DNA of 64,000 nucleotides from positions 992,001 through 1,056,000 of the forward strand of contig JAPXFQ010000132.1 of the NCBI GenBank assembly GCA_028564705.1, written 5' to 3'. The first letter of the stretch is position 1; every line of letters begins with the position of its first letter. Positions 11,283 through 22,957 of the stretch are shown here, piece after piece. The notes under the pieces were generated by a model that saw only the letters and a list, made by a program, of their open reading frames with translations, was not told where the DNA came from and searched no databases. This DNA is from Apricaphanius iberus. Lineage: Eukaryota > Chordata > Actinopteri > Cyprinodontiformes > Aphaniidae. Both the position numbers and the translations under genes were made by a program.

Positions 11283-14200
11283 GTTTAACTGGTCAGTAGA
11301 CTTTAAAAGTAAAGCAACTAAGGTGAATTCACAATGTATGAAAACAACCAGAGACACATGAACTGGAAAAACAAGTACATAAAGAAAAGAAAAAGCAGGA
11401 AATACCTCCTCAGCACAACTCCAACTCAGTATGGTGTTTGTCTAGTGTACTTGGCACTAACCTGGAGCATAAAGCAGTGGATGTTTCTTCTCTGCTGATC
11501 ATCCACAGACGGCCACCCTAGCAACGCTGCTGCTGCTACTACACACCACGAGGAGGAAGCTCTCGTACACCGCTGACACAATAACCCACAGAGACCTGTT
11601 AATAGATGAGCAGCCGGAGGCAGCCTCCAATCACACACCAGACAGACATCAGGAAGCCTCTGATAGGCCAACAGCTCCAAGACACTGTCCGATTGTTTCC
11701 ATTTGGCCTTTGAGACGGTCAATGAGCCAGATAGGAAAAGAGAAGACAGAAGAGCAAGTTCTACTAGGTTATTACTTTTATATAAGCCCATAAAATATCC
11801 CACAACGGTTTAGTGCTCACACCTCTGTTCAAGCCCAGGACGAATACCAACAGGAGTGAATGGAAACACTAAGATTGTCAGAGCGTGTGTTAAAAATGAG
11901 ACCAAGAAGCAGCTAAGTGGTCTAACCTCTGCCTCAGTGACCTATGACCCCTGCATGGTCAGCTGAGATGATTACATGGGCCGAGATAAAAGCTGATCAA
12001 AGAGGAAAAAGTTCAGAGGACACTGGGGAAAAAAAAAAAAAAAAACTCCTGTAGTCTATTCATTTGTATAATTGGTCAAACATGAAACTAGCTCTTTACT
12101 CTTCTATAAATCCTGACGCAGCAATGCCGCGAAAAGAGAAGCGGGGCCGCGTACGTTTAGATTATACGATAACTGCGGATGAATGGAAACAGAGAAAACT
12201 TATCTTCAGATAAATAAAATATATAATATAATATATTATATAATAATATAATACACGTATAATAATGAGGTTGAATTGATGCCAGTACGCGTCTGGACCA
12301 GGATGCACAAACAATAATCGGTGAGTTTGATCAATTTTCATTAAGTGGTCAGCTGACGGGAGTGAGAGTTTGAGATAAAACTAAAAGAAATCATTTAACC
12401 TTCTTATGCAAGGCTGGATTATCAAGTAGGTAAAAGGTGAAATGGAGGGGACCCCCAAACCCACCCGCTGTGGTTAAAGATGCATCCTACCTATCCCATT
12501 CTTTTATTTTCTTAAGAACAAGCAAAAACGCCTTCAATGTCTTCATTTTTATGATGCCGTATCATAGTATTCATACCCCTTTATTGAATAAAGCGGTATA
12601 AAGTGGATTAAAGTTTATTCCCCCCACATTAGATGAGATTGTGTGTGATATTAGGGATTGTACAATTATCCGAATGGCAGAAACCAATGCATGGTTTCAC
12701 ACACAGCCTTCTGAGGAGTTGTGTGTAGGCCCGGCACAGTAAACAAAAAAACAATATGATCAATTTTAGTGAGCTCTATAATTCTTCCAGCCATAAGAAT
12801 TTCCATTTGCATGCTTGTTTCCTTTGTGAGTCTCCGTCTTTCTACCGAGGAGACTGGATGAAAACAGTCTGATACAGTCCGTACGTCTGTAGCGGCAGGG
12901 AAAGATGGATTTTTTTTATTTATTATTATTTGTTTTAGTTGTTAGTTTACAACTGTTGCTTGGAAAAACTCCATACTGGTAGTTTTTCCTGTTTTTCTTG
13001 TCTGAGACAATTCATTGATTTTTTTTTGAAGGACAATCTTGTTTACGGAGTTCATCCATAGTTTTTTCTGTTTCAGTAGTTTAGTTCAATTCACTGGATA
13101 TTAAAAATGCTTTAATTGGAGCGGTGAAATGTTTTCTTAGTTTTATTCTCATCTATAATTTTGTTGCTTAGGTATTTTTTAACATTTATTTATAAACTCT
13201 TTTAGTTTATTTTCATTTTTACTTCGTTTTTTCCAGTGTGTTGAATGGCACGAAAAAATATTGTTTCAGTTGTGTTTATGTATTAGGTTGGTTATTTTAG
13301 GGGAAGAATAAAAAATATATATAATTGATGGATGTTCACATTTTTAGGTAACGATACATTTTTTTTTTCAATTCCAATAACTGCAAACTCAATAAAAAAT
13401 GCTTATGGTCTTTATCCAACTAGAGTTTATAAAACATGACGCCATACAGAAAGAATTAAAAAAAAATACAAGTGCCCAACGCTGATACATACTAGGCCAA
13501 TGATTTTTTTTTATTGTATATTACATGCTAACAATGAGAGTATTAATTGAAGTGTGAGTGTTCAACCTCTGTCTTATAGTAAAACGTAAGTAATTTTGCA
13601 ATATCTTTTTTAATAATCTTTAAGCTTCTCTCACCACCGTGAGCTTTTTATTTAACGAGCCCAGGACCTTAATGTGTGCTGCCCACTCACCATGGACTCT
13701 CTAGGCTTTTTGCTCCACCTATCCTTATCGAGTCAGGGCGCCCTGACCGACAGAAGAACGGACACAGAGCCACACAGTGGAGGTGGCTGACCTATCCAGG
13801 TGTTCAGCCTATGAGAGACATGTTTACTTTCACCTGGAAACGCGTCGTGGTCGCAGAAAGCTACAGATGTCAAACCACGCGTACGATAGTAATAAAAATC
13901 CTCCGAACAGAGGAAGCCTCCTACTGCACGCCCCATTTTAAAAACCGTGACCGTAAACTATGTTTAGATAAATATATATTTTTCCTTCTGTGAAACTTAC
14001 ATTCATCCTCCACTTTATCCACACGTGACTTCAAAATAACAGAAGACTTCACGCGGACAAGCAAAAACAGCAGGAGTCACGCGGCCTCTACATTTTTAGC
14101 CATTACTAAATGAACACCGCTGGTTTACAATCTGAAGTCGACCTTAAAATAAGCGTTTCAAACAAGAAACTGCGCACTTTTCAACGTGTAATTGAAGTAT

Positions 14201-14350
14201 GAATGAAACAAAGTCGTTGAAAGTTTTTCTTCTTCTTCGAGTGCTACTTAAAATGAATCAAACTTCTACTGTATCTTTTGTTTTGACGCGTGTAGGACGA
14301 AGGATAGCAGTTCATAAGTAATAACATAGTAAGATAAGACTGAAATGTCA
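11283..14350. other. AT-rich intergenic DNA, nothing supportable
   Basis: Contains a 17-A homopolymer (12029-12045) and AT-rich segments. The 125-codon open frame on the minus strand at 11426-11803 has no recognisable motif, codon pattern or splice context, so I do not call it a gene. Confidence 0.55.
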
Positions 14351-14353
14351 TAC

Positions 14354-14470
14354 CTGTTGAAGTTCACCGCCACCTAAAGTACAACCGAATCTGGAGCCGC
14401 TTATGTGGGGAAACCGACTTCCGGGTTTGCCCTTTAAAATAAAAGAAGAGCTGTAGCCCTAAACACTGCT
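14354..14470 (-). promoter_or_regulatory. acsl1: Candidate acsl1 5' UTR exon and promoter
   Basis: On the minus strand a CpG-containing stretch holds a TATA-like TTTTAAAG (around 14430-14442), then CCCGGAAGTCGG (an ETS-type site, around 14412-14426), and ends in a good donor, AACAG|GTATGA, after 14354. No open reading frame accompanies it, which fits a non-coding first exon. Linking it to acsl1, whose first coding exon has an upstream acceptor near 1980, is inference. It would give a first intron of about 12 kb. It could equally belong to an unannotated non-coding transcript. Confidence 0.35.
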
Positions 14471-15109
14471 AAAGCGGAAGCATTAACGTATTTCAATACA
14501 CAAACGATTTATTCAATACTTTAATGCATACACTGAAACTAATATTTTTTTAAATTAGCGTTTGTAGACGTAAGAGAATTCTTGTCAATGTATTTTGAAA
14601 ACCACAGCCACTTAATTTCCTGTCATCTTGTGGCTGTATTACAGCTTGTGGCATCAATGAAGGGGAAGTTTTGTTAATCCGCTCTTCTTTAAAACCAGTC
14701 AAACTCACTCTTAGGTATGACCTGTCACCAGTCAACAAGGCATTTCCTAATTTCCGGCATATTTTTATTTAATAGAGCTAAAATATGTACTCCCCAAAAC
14801 CAGTCTCGGTGACATCACGAGGTAGGGTACAGGGCAACTGATCAGGGCTCTTTCAATGAGCCTAAACCTATTTGTATTTTGCTCATTTTATTTGCATGTT
14901 TTATCAGATGTCTTTTTTAATGGGGTTACTTTTATTCTGCACTACTGGTGCATGATATTTTAGGTTGGATTTCTGGAACATTTGGCTTCATTAAAACACA
15001 TTTAAAGCTGCATTATTTCATATTTTTGTTAAGATAAAAGTTGTTTTAAAATCTTAGTCAAGTTTTTTTAATGTCCTGACAATACAATTGACTGTAGTAC
15101 TTTTCTAGC

Positions 15110-16713
15110 TATTATCGTCTACTTATCTAGGGTCGGGTCATGGGGGCAGTAGCTTAAGCAGAAAGATCCAGACTTCGCTTTCTCTAGCCACTTGGTCCAT
15201 CTCCTCAGGGAGTATCCCACGGCGTTCCCAGGCCAGCCGAGAAAAATAGTGTCTCCAGCGTGTCCTGGGTCTTCCTCTAGGTCTGCTCCCAGTGGAACAT
15301 GCCCAGAACATCTCACCAGGGAGGCAGCCAAGAGGTATCCTGAAAAGATGCCTGAGCCACCTTAATTGGCTCCTCTTGATTTGGAGGAGCAGTGGCTCTA
15401 CTTTGAGCCCCTCCCGGATGACTGAGCTTCTCACCCTGTCTCTAAGGTAGAGCCCGGACACCCTGCTGAGGAAACTCATTTCAGGCGCTTGTATCCGTGA
15501 TCTTGTTCTTTTGGTTAGTACTCAGATCTCGTGACCAAAGATAAAGATGAGAATGTAGTTCCAACAGTAAATATAGAGAGCTCTTTCAGCTCACGTCTTT
15601 TGTCGCCATGACAGATCAATACAGGGGCAGCATCACTGTAGATGCTGCATTAGTCCGCCTATTGAACTTCTGCTTCATTGTTGTCTAATTTGTGAACAAG
15701 ACCCACAGATACTTGAACACCTCCATTTGGTGCAGGACAATAGAATGTATAATATGATCAACTAAGCCTCTGTAACATATCCCATAGGTTTCTAAAGAGC
15801 TGAATTGAAGAATTGAACAAGTGTGCCTTTTGACCAAGCATCTTAAATGCACTGCAGAAATATAATTTTATCTACCGAAAAAAAAAATCACATCTTAACG
15901 GATGAGTTGTAAATAATTAAACCCACTCAGAGTTGTCAAAACAGTAAAATTGACCTATGAAACTTTTTTTTTCATCAACCAAGGTTTAAACATGTTTATT
16001 TCTACTGTGTTGTTGGTATTTTTAACATGGGAGTTGATGGAAACTTGCTCCTTTCTGGAGCCAGCCCCAGGTGCATGAAGGCAGATCTACAATTTTTGTA
16101 AATTCTGGGGAGGCTTCAGTTGTGGCCATCACAATTTGCCCTGGGCAGAACTCAGCCTCCAACCTGGAGAAGGCACTCTACCCTGTTCCGGCTGAAGACC
16201 AGGATCAGAACAGGAGGTACTGATTGTCATCCTGCAAACTGCTCCATCGAAAACTGTAGATCATGTTTTGATGAAGTCAACAGGGCAACATCGTCTGAGA
16301 AAAGCAGAGACCTCTCCTCGCAAATTGTTAGCCTTTGTGAGCTTCTTGAGCCGCACATAACAAATGTGACTCATCGAAGCCATGCCCTTACTGTACCGCA
16401 TCCATAATCGGCCGCCCCTTATTGTTGCTCAGAGCCAACTCCTCCGCCACAGTGCAATCTTGAGGATGTGGCCCTCCCCCAGTTTTCCTCATCTCACCTT
16501 TTTTTCTGTTTGCTGCAAACAAGTGTTTGTGATTAAATGTTCAAAAAAATAATAAAAGGTTATGGTAAATACTCACCACTTTGAATTATATTTTTATATT
16601 TTGTCGCCAAGAACGTTTGGAGTTGAGGTTGCATCTAAAAATCAATGAATATCAATCTTTCTTAGGATGTAATAGCCTATACATTCACATTTTACATACA
16701 TCTACACACATAT

Positions 16714-16749
<36 letters not shown>

Positions 16750-17640
16750 AATACTTTTTCATTTTAGGATTTAATATATTTTTAATATGATTAGCCTACA
16801 TAAATGTACATTATTTTGTTTAACCTACGCATTAACGCAATCAGCAATCTTCCTCCAAGATTGTTCTCTTGCTTTGGCAGCAGATACAGTGTTACTGCGT
16901 CCTTGAAAAATACTTCTATATTCTTTATATTTCTGAATAATAATCTCTTGCTCCTCCGCTGAAAAGTATGTACCTCTCGCTCTATCCACATCGAACGCGA
17001 TTGGTTGTTCAGTGTCGACATCACTCTTTTATGTGCACGCGCGTGTGGATTAATCATAGTTTAAGGATCAAACCCTTAGTTGACAGAGAAAGTTGATGAG
17101 CTGCATCATGGTACCAATAAAGCCTGATTGCATCGGTTTGGTTTTGTCGACTCAAAACCAATCCTGTAACCCCGAGTTTGTTCAGCTACCTTCATGGTAC
17201 AGGCCCCTGATCCCAAAGCCACCAAAACAGATCCCCTCAGTAACTTGGCTGCGGTTAGAAATCCACGGCCAGGACGAAAACCGCATTGTTCCTTCTGAAT
17301 CTGAGGATTGACTATACATGAGACCCTACTCTCTAGAGCCCCCAAGGAGGAACTGCCCCCAGTGTCCACACAATATTGTAGAGTCATGTTGACCAATGCA
17401 GGCCCACAACACCCAAAGCCTTAAGAAATTCAGGGCGAATCTCATCCACCCATGGGGAACTGCCACAGAGGCGTTTAAGAACCACCTCAGCGACCTGAGC
17501 ACCATAGATTGAAAAGTTCCCCAACCCTGCTTCCAAAAGGCGTGCTCGTGGGATTGAGGAGATCTTCGAAGTATTCGTCCACCTACACAGGAAGTCCCGA
17601 GTCGAGGTCAGCATCGCACCATCCCCACTATAAGTATTGC
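15110..17640 (-). mobile_element. Degraded Rex3/RTE-like LINE in three collinear fragments
   Basis: Three minus-strand pieces lie in the order expected for one reverse transcriptase. Fragment 17640-17110 has VDEIRPEFLKALGVVGL and EQCGFRPGRG (fingers). Fragment about 16330-16080 has LLFSDDVALLTSS, the YADD-type catalytic box with Tyr/Ala replaced by Phe/Ser. Fragment 15480-15110 has the C-terminal SQLRWLRHLFRIP and RPRGRPRTRW blocks. Frameshifts and stops interrupt all of them, so this is a dead copy. Assignment to the Rex3/RTE clade is from remembered sequences. Confidence 0.75.
16717..16747. repeat. (AT)n microsatellite
   Basis: Uninterrupted AT dinucleotides lying within the degraded LINE region. 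Confidence 0.95.
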
Positions 17641-17762
17641 TGGTAGCGTTCTTCTACCCCATAGCCTCAGTTGCATTTAAGGGTTGCATTATCATTTAGT
17701 TTCAGGTGATTCGGTCCAAACAGCCAGAGATGCTTGAGAGAGTGCGTGCCTTGACATAATGA

Positions 17763-17830
17763 TGCATGAACGTACCCCTGTATATGTGTTCACAAGGAGG
17801 CGTTGTTTTCGTCAGTTAGCCACTAGGTAA
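17763..17830 (+). repeat. Dispersed repeat, forward copy (inverse of 42886-42970)
   Basis: Shares AAGGAGGCGTTGTT, CGTCAGTTAGCCACTAG and a GTAYNNNTGTATATGTG-like block with the reverse complement of 42886-42970. Class not recognised. Confidence 0.6.
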
Positions 17831-18670
17831 GCTAAGCTAGCTTGCCCAGACACCCACACAAAGAGACTTTTTGTTTTCCAGCGCTACAAAAAAAGACCAA
17901 AATTCACCTCTGACTATCGTAGAGCTCGGATCAATAAGAATGAGCTTGAATGAGAGATCGGCTAGATAGTGCACCCTTAGCAGCACTCTCAGCAAACTCC
18001 TGCGGTTAGAAACCCACATGTAATTACTCAGCAGTATATTAGTGCATGAGTACCTCTTTTCTGAGGCACAGACCTCTTTTTTTAAACTCTACACGCTCCA
18101 TTTTTAGCATCATCACATCTTTCACAGCTATAAAGATGGTACACACATCTAGAGTTAAAGCATATGAAACCACTTTGTTATGAGCCACGGCTGTCTTGTG
18201 TTAATGAAATCATATTCCGATTGCACCGGCCTTCCCTAATTCAAATAAAAAAACAGAAAAGCAATCCTTGGTAATGCTGGTACTCCAAAAGTTACAACGC
18301 TGGATTTAGGTATTGTTGGAGTCTTTAGTTGAACTTTTTTTGGGCAAACATGTCGATGTAATATTCAACAACCCATTTAGTTCTGTGGTTAAAAATTGTC
18401 TTTCAAAATGAAATGTTCATCTTTGAATAAATTTGAAACGGTGTTAACACTGTGGTGTTAAGCCTTAAGTTCAACTAGATGGAATGCTTGACTGAAACAA
18501 TTTGGTAAAAGATTTGAGCATTTTCCTCCACGTAAATTATTCACGTTCAAGCGGTTATTAAAGTGGAAAATCAGCGAGTGTGTTTATTACCCAAATACAT
18601 GTGAATGCAGGGGAACCAATAAACCCTGTTGGTTTATAATAAGTAAACCAGAAAAGAATGGGCAACTATA
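17831..18670. other. Intergenic DNA between acsl1 upstream region and st3gal5 3' end
   Basis: No coding or repeat feature that I can support. Confidence 0.5.
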
Positions 18671-18673
18671 GAT

Positions 18674-18679
18674 TTTATT
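18674..18679 (-). terminator. st3gal5: st3gal5 poly(A) signal (AATAAA)
   Basis: TTTATT on the plus strand, i.e. AATAAA on the gene strand, 794 nt downstream of the stop codon. It is a plausible 3' end for the transcript; other, unseen signals could be used instead. Confidence 0.5.
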
Positions 18680-19472
18680 TAAGAAAAAGTCAATACATAG
18701 ACAAAGGAGTGGTTTTTATATCTTTTTCTCATAAACCAAACCACATTTTTTTAAATTTGTGGTTGAAACATCAGTAACATCAATATGAAAAATAAAACAT
18801 TTCTTGTCATCAGCATTGGAAGACCTGAAAATGCTGTTGATTATTAGAATGTTGGTCAGTTCAACAGTTTTCACAACATTAAAATACAACAGTTTGAAGC
18901 CAGCTTCAAAAAGAACTAGACTTGAAGTACAGAATAATTATAAGTTATGACATAAATTAAATTAAACATACAATCATTTAGTTCTAGTGTTAGAACAAAT
19001 GAGACGTTGGTCACCCGAACTGTAAACCAGTCATTCAGTAGTAAAAAATTTGATCAGTGCCGAAACCAAGCCTAGCTCAGATCGCTCTAAATACAACTAC
19101 TGCAAGTAGTGGTCCTGTTAAATAATGTAGGAACTGGAATACTTGAATGGATTCCTATAACTCAGAAACTTGACAATAAAAGAACATAGCCAATTGGGTA
19201 AAGTAGGTGAGAGGGACACAGTTCCTATACCTCATTTACACAGAACTGAAAGACAAGCAGGCATTTGCTTCAATCATCGTTCCTCAATAAGCAGCCTTGG
19301 CGTAAATTTGTGAAATGTTTAATTCCTCACTCATTTTCTTCCAACCTACCTTCTTTTATATCCTATATTTGGCTTTCTTCTACATCAGTCCTCCTTCCTT
19401 CCTGTGTTTCACCAAGCCAGTCTTTCAAAATAAGAGTCTGCAGTGTAGTGAACTACTCCAAGATGGTGGGGG
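18680..19472 (-). other. st3gal5: Probable st3gal5 3' UTR
   Basis: Non-coding stretch between the stop codon (19473-19475) and the first good AATAAA on the gene strand. No transposon ends are evident inside it. Confidence 0.5.
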
Positions 19473-19730
19473 TCAGCTAGAGCAGAAGGAGCAGTGGATT
19501 CCTCCAGTCAGGTCATTAACGACCCCCTCTCTCACCAGTCTTTGAAGGAAGCGCGTCTCTTTGTCCACGTTGTGCATCTTCTCCTGCTGCATGACGCTCA
19601 TGGGCAGGTGGTCGTAGTAGTGCAGCGGTACGCCCTGCTGGGACAGGTTGTAGCCGAATCCGGCCAGGCTGACCTCGTCACACAGCAGGCTGGCTAAGTT
19701 CAGGGCAGAAACGCCCAGGGTTGGCACATT
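19473..19730 (-). CDS. st3gal5: st3gal5 last coding exon (motifs S, III, VS and stop)
   Basis: Acceptor CTTGCAG, then [54 protein letters not shown] and [12 protein letters not shown], ending HCSFCSS and TGA. All catalytic signature residues (motif III His, motif VS His and Glu) are present, so the enzyme looks active. Confidence 0.95.
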   Translation of the reverse strand, partial: NVPTLGVSALNLASLLCDEVSLAGFGYNLSQQGVPLHYYDHLPMSVMQQEKMHNVDKETRFLQRLVREGVVNDLTGGIHCSFCSS

Positions 19731-22700
19731 CTGCAAGGAAATTAAGATTCATGACATTCCAGAACACAGGGTTTTCCTTTAGGCCAAATCAAACATGTAA
19801 AATATGATTTACTGCACTGTCCATAAAATCAGTCAATCATTTTATGGGCCTATAACTAGTAGCTCTGGCCTTCACTTATGATTTGCCTTTTCTACTGGTG
19901 CTAAACTAAAAAGGGCCATTTCAGTTCTAGATTAAAATGATTAATCTAAATTATTAGGGATGCACCAATACAGATATTGGTATTGGGCCGATACCGTTCT
20001 TATGTACTGAGCCTTTACTAAAATATGGAAACTCTGCAATAATTTCACAGAAACCTTAATTTTTCCACTTGAAATTTTTGTTTCGTGGAATTTTTTATGA
20101 ATATTTGACTTTCAAAAAAATATATAATTCATAATTATTTGTTGTAACAAGCAGAGAAGAAAATGAAACCTGTTTTCCAATTCATTGCATTTTTTGTGTG
20201 GTCGGCATTGGTACTTGGTATCGGCAAGTACTCACAATCAAGTATCGGTATCGCATCGGGTTGAAAATATTGGTATCTTTGCATCACTATAAATGACAAC
20301 AATAATTATTTATTGTTATAGGATTTATAAAAATTCTATTACATTTGTGAAAACAAAAAAAAGAGCGTTTCAATAGATTTTTTGACGATTGTGCAAAAGC
20401 ATGAAAACTACATTTCAAGTTGTGCTCGTCTTTCAGCATTTAACTCATTTGTTGAGCCAATGTGACGTTAAAACTGGTGAGAAATTTGCCTTCTACCAAC
20501 ATCTTTTATACATTCACGGCTCACTGAAGCCATCAGTAAACCTCTGTGCCCATGATTTGATTGATTTTAATGCTGCAGTTTTTAAAATATAACACAAGGG
20601 GGAGATATTTCATAATGTATGAAAAAAATGTGAGTAAACGTTAAACGTGCTGCTTAGTCTGCAGAGATAACATAATGTTTTTTGATTTAATCTCTTTCTG
20701 ATCTTTGCAGGGTTACAACTGAACAACTTTCTAACTAAATTACACCCCAGCTTATTTGCTTTTCTACCTCGTCTTTGCATATCTGTGATCAGGCAGCTTC
20801 AAAACTAGTCCCACTTACAGTGTGCTGAGTAGACAGAACCTTTCATGGCGTTTTAGCCACGCTTTTGTCAGAAAGAAGCTAACTTAGGAGCTGTATCTGC
20901 TGTCCTCCTCTGACCCCTTTTTCCTTCACTATGATCAAACAGGCAGCACACCCTGCTAACCACACAGCAGCTGGCGCAGACATAATAGAGCAGCGCATCA
21001 GCAAATATCTTGTGGCTCGTGGTCCAGCTGCTCTGTGCTGCATTCTGCGTTACCTCAGATTCGATTAAAGCCTACCTGTTCCCAGCCCCAGCCCCAGCGC
21101 CGAGGCCTGGGCGCAGGGTAGTTCAGGAAGCTGAAGGCCGTCTCTCTGATGACATTAGGGTTCAGAAGTCGGAACCTCGAAGGGTCCAGAGGAATTTCCT
21201 TCGGCACCTTCTGCCAGAAGAAGATCCTGTCCAACAGAGGCTGAAACACAAAGCCACCTCATGTTTCTTGATGTTTAGAAATAAGGTTGATTTCAGATAT
21301 GGCAAACGTCTATATAAAAACATTTACTTTGCTGGTGTACAACAGAGACCGTAAAAGACGGGTCAAGGAGGCGACCGCCACTCACCACGCTAAGCTTCTT
21401 GATCATCGCTGTTACCCAGCTGAGGTCAACCTTTTTATACAACACTGCTACAAACACAGCGTTAGGGTCTGTGTCAGTCCAGTGGAGAGGCGTTCCCTCA
21501 GGATAACTCATTCTGATGCTAGTTCGATTCCCGACGTCGGTGCTGAACTCTCCCAGAGGACCGCTGTTCAACCTGATGAAAACGAAAGGGGAGAAGCGGA
21601 CGTTTGTACTGATACCACCACAAACCAAAACCAGAAATGCAACCCAATACTCTACTACGACCTGTCTGCATGTCTGGGCCTTATTTAACGCATGTACTAT
21701 ATGCGCCTACTCAACTAGACAAGTGTGGAGCCACTTGGAGTCCTTTGGGAGGAGGACACGGTATTGGGAGCAGGTCTTTCACTTCTAGAAATGCGTTAAT
21801 TTTATTCGTATATGTATATTTTACTGTGTTATAAATTGACATTGATCTGTATATTTCTATATATTAGTCAGGTCCATTTTAAATTCTATGTCATCACACC
21901 TACCCAGGGACTGCAGGTGGAAATTAGCAATCTGCTAGAACCTGGCACAAAGCATCTGTCCTGACTGTCTCGATCAATGCATTATTGTGCTTGTCCCTGT
22001 ATTAAATAAAATAAATAAAAAATCCAAATCCTAAGGGAGTCATGGCGGCACGGCAGGTGCGTCCTCTAAACAAGACAGTATCTGCCACAAAACTCCTTCA
22101 TTTTTCTAATGTTTAGTTATGAATTGCTAGCGCTGTTGCGCTGTGAGTATGGAGCATTTCGGAGGTGCTTCTTTGTTCTTGTCCAGAGTATTTATAGCCG
22201 TTTATTCCAACCAATCCCAATTCCAACAAAATGCTATCTCAATTAGGTTGCTGCCGTCCAGCATCACAGTTGTAGTCTGAGTGGGGCTTTCACCAGTGCC
22301 AGACAGAACTTCCTACCGCAAACATCAACATGGTTTGCGTCTTTCCAAATTGAACAAACAAAAAGACCAAGTGGAATAAGAACGTTTAAAGTCGATCTAG
22401 GTTTTCTTTGAACTTTCTAAAACTTGCCAGCTCTGAAACAGACCTCCTTTTAGTGGGGACTCCCTCAACCCTAACCCTCAACCGTCCTTTCATTCCTATT
22501 CGTGACTCATTAGTCCATCCCTCACCTAAAGTGCAGAGTCTGAGTGTCATCCTCAATAGCACACTCTCTTTTCAGTCTCACATCAACATTACCTGCATAT
22601 TTCCATTTGCGTAATATCGCCTGTCTCCGTCTTTCTATCACCCCTCAAACCACTGCCTAGTTCTAGTTCATAGCCTTTTTAAATCTCAAAATGACTATTT

Positions 22701-22903
22701 CAGCTTACTTCTTCATGGTCGCCCTTACAAATATTTGCAGAAGCTGCAAGTCCTCCATAATTCTGTGGCATGGATCATTACACAAACTCCTGCTCACCAC
22801 ATTACCCTGTTTTACAACAACTCCATTGGCTCCCCATAAAACAAAGAAATACCTTCAAAATAATTCTTATTACTTTCAAGGCACTTCATAATCTGGCTAC
22901 TCC

Positions 22904-22957
<54 letters not shown>

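Noticed and set aside
11426..11803. 125-codon minus-strand open frame
   Set aside because: No family motif, no convincing start or splice context, and no conserved-looking codon pattern; likely chance.
13676..13993. 105-codon plus-strand open frame near a CpG-richer patch
   Set aside because: No motif or splice support; the patch alone does not justify a gene.
21010..21688. Plus-strand frames of 114 and 133 codons
   Set aside because: They are antisense shadows of st3gal5 exons 6 and 7.
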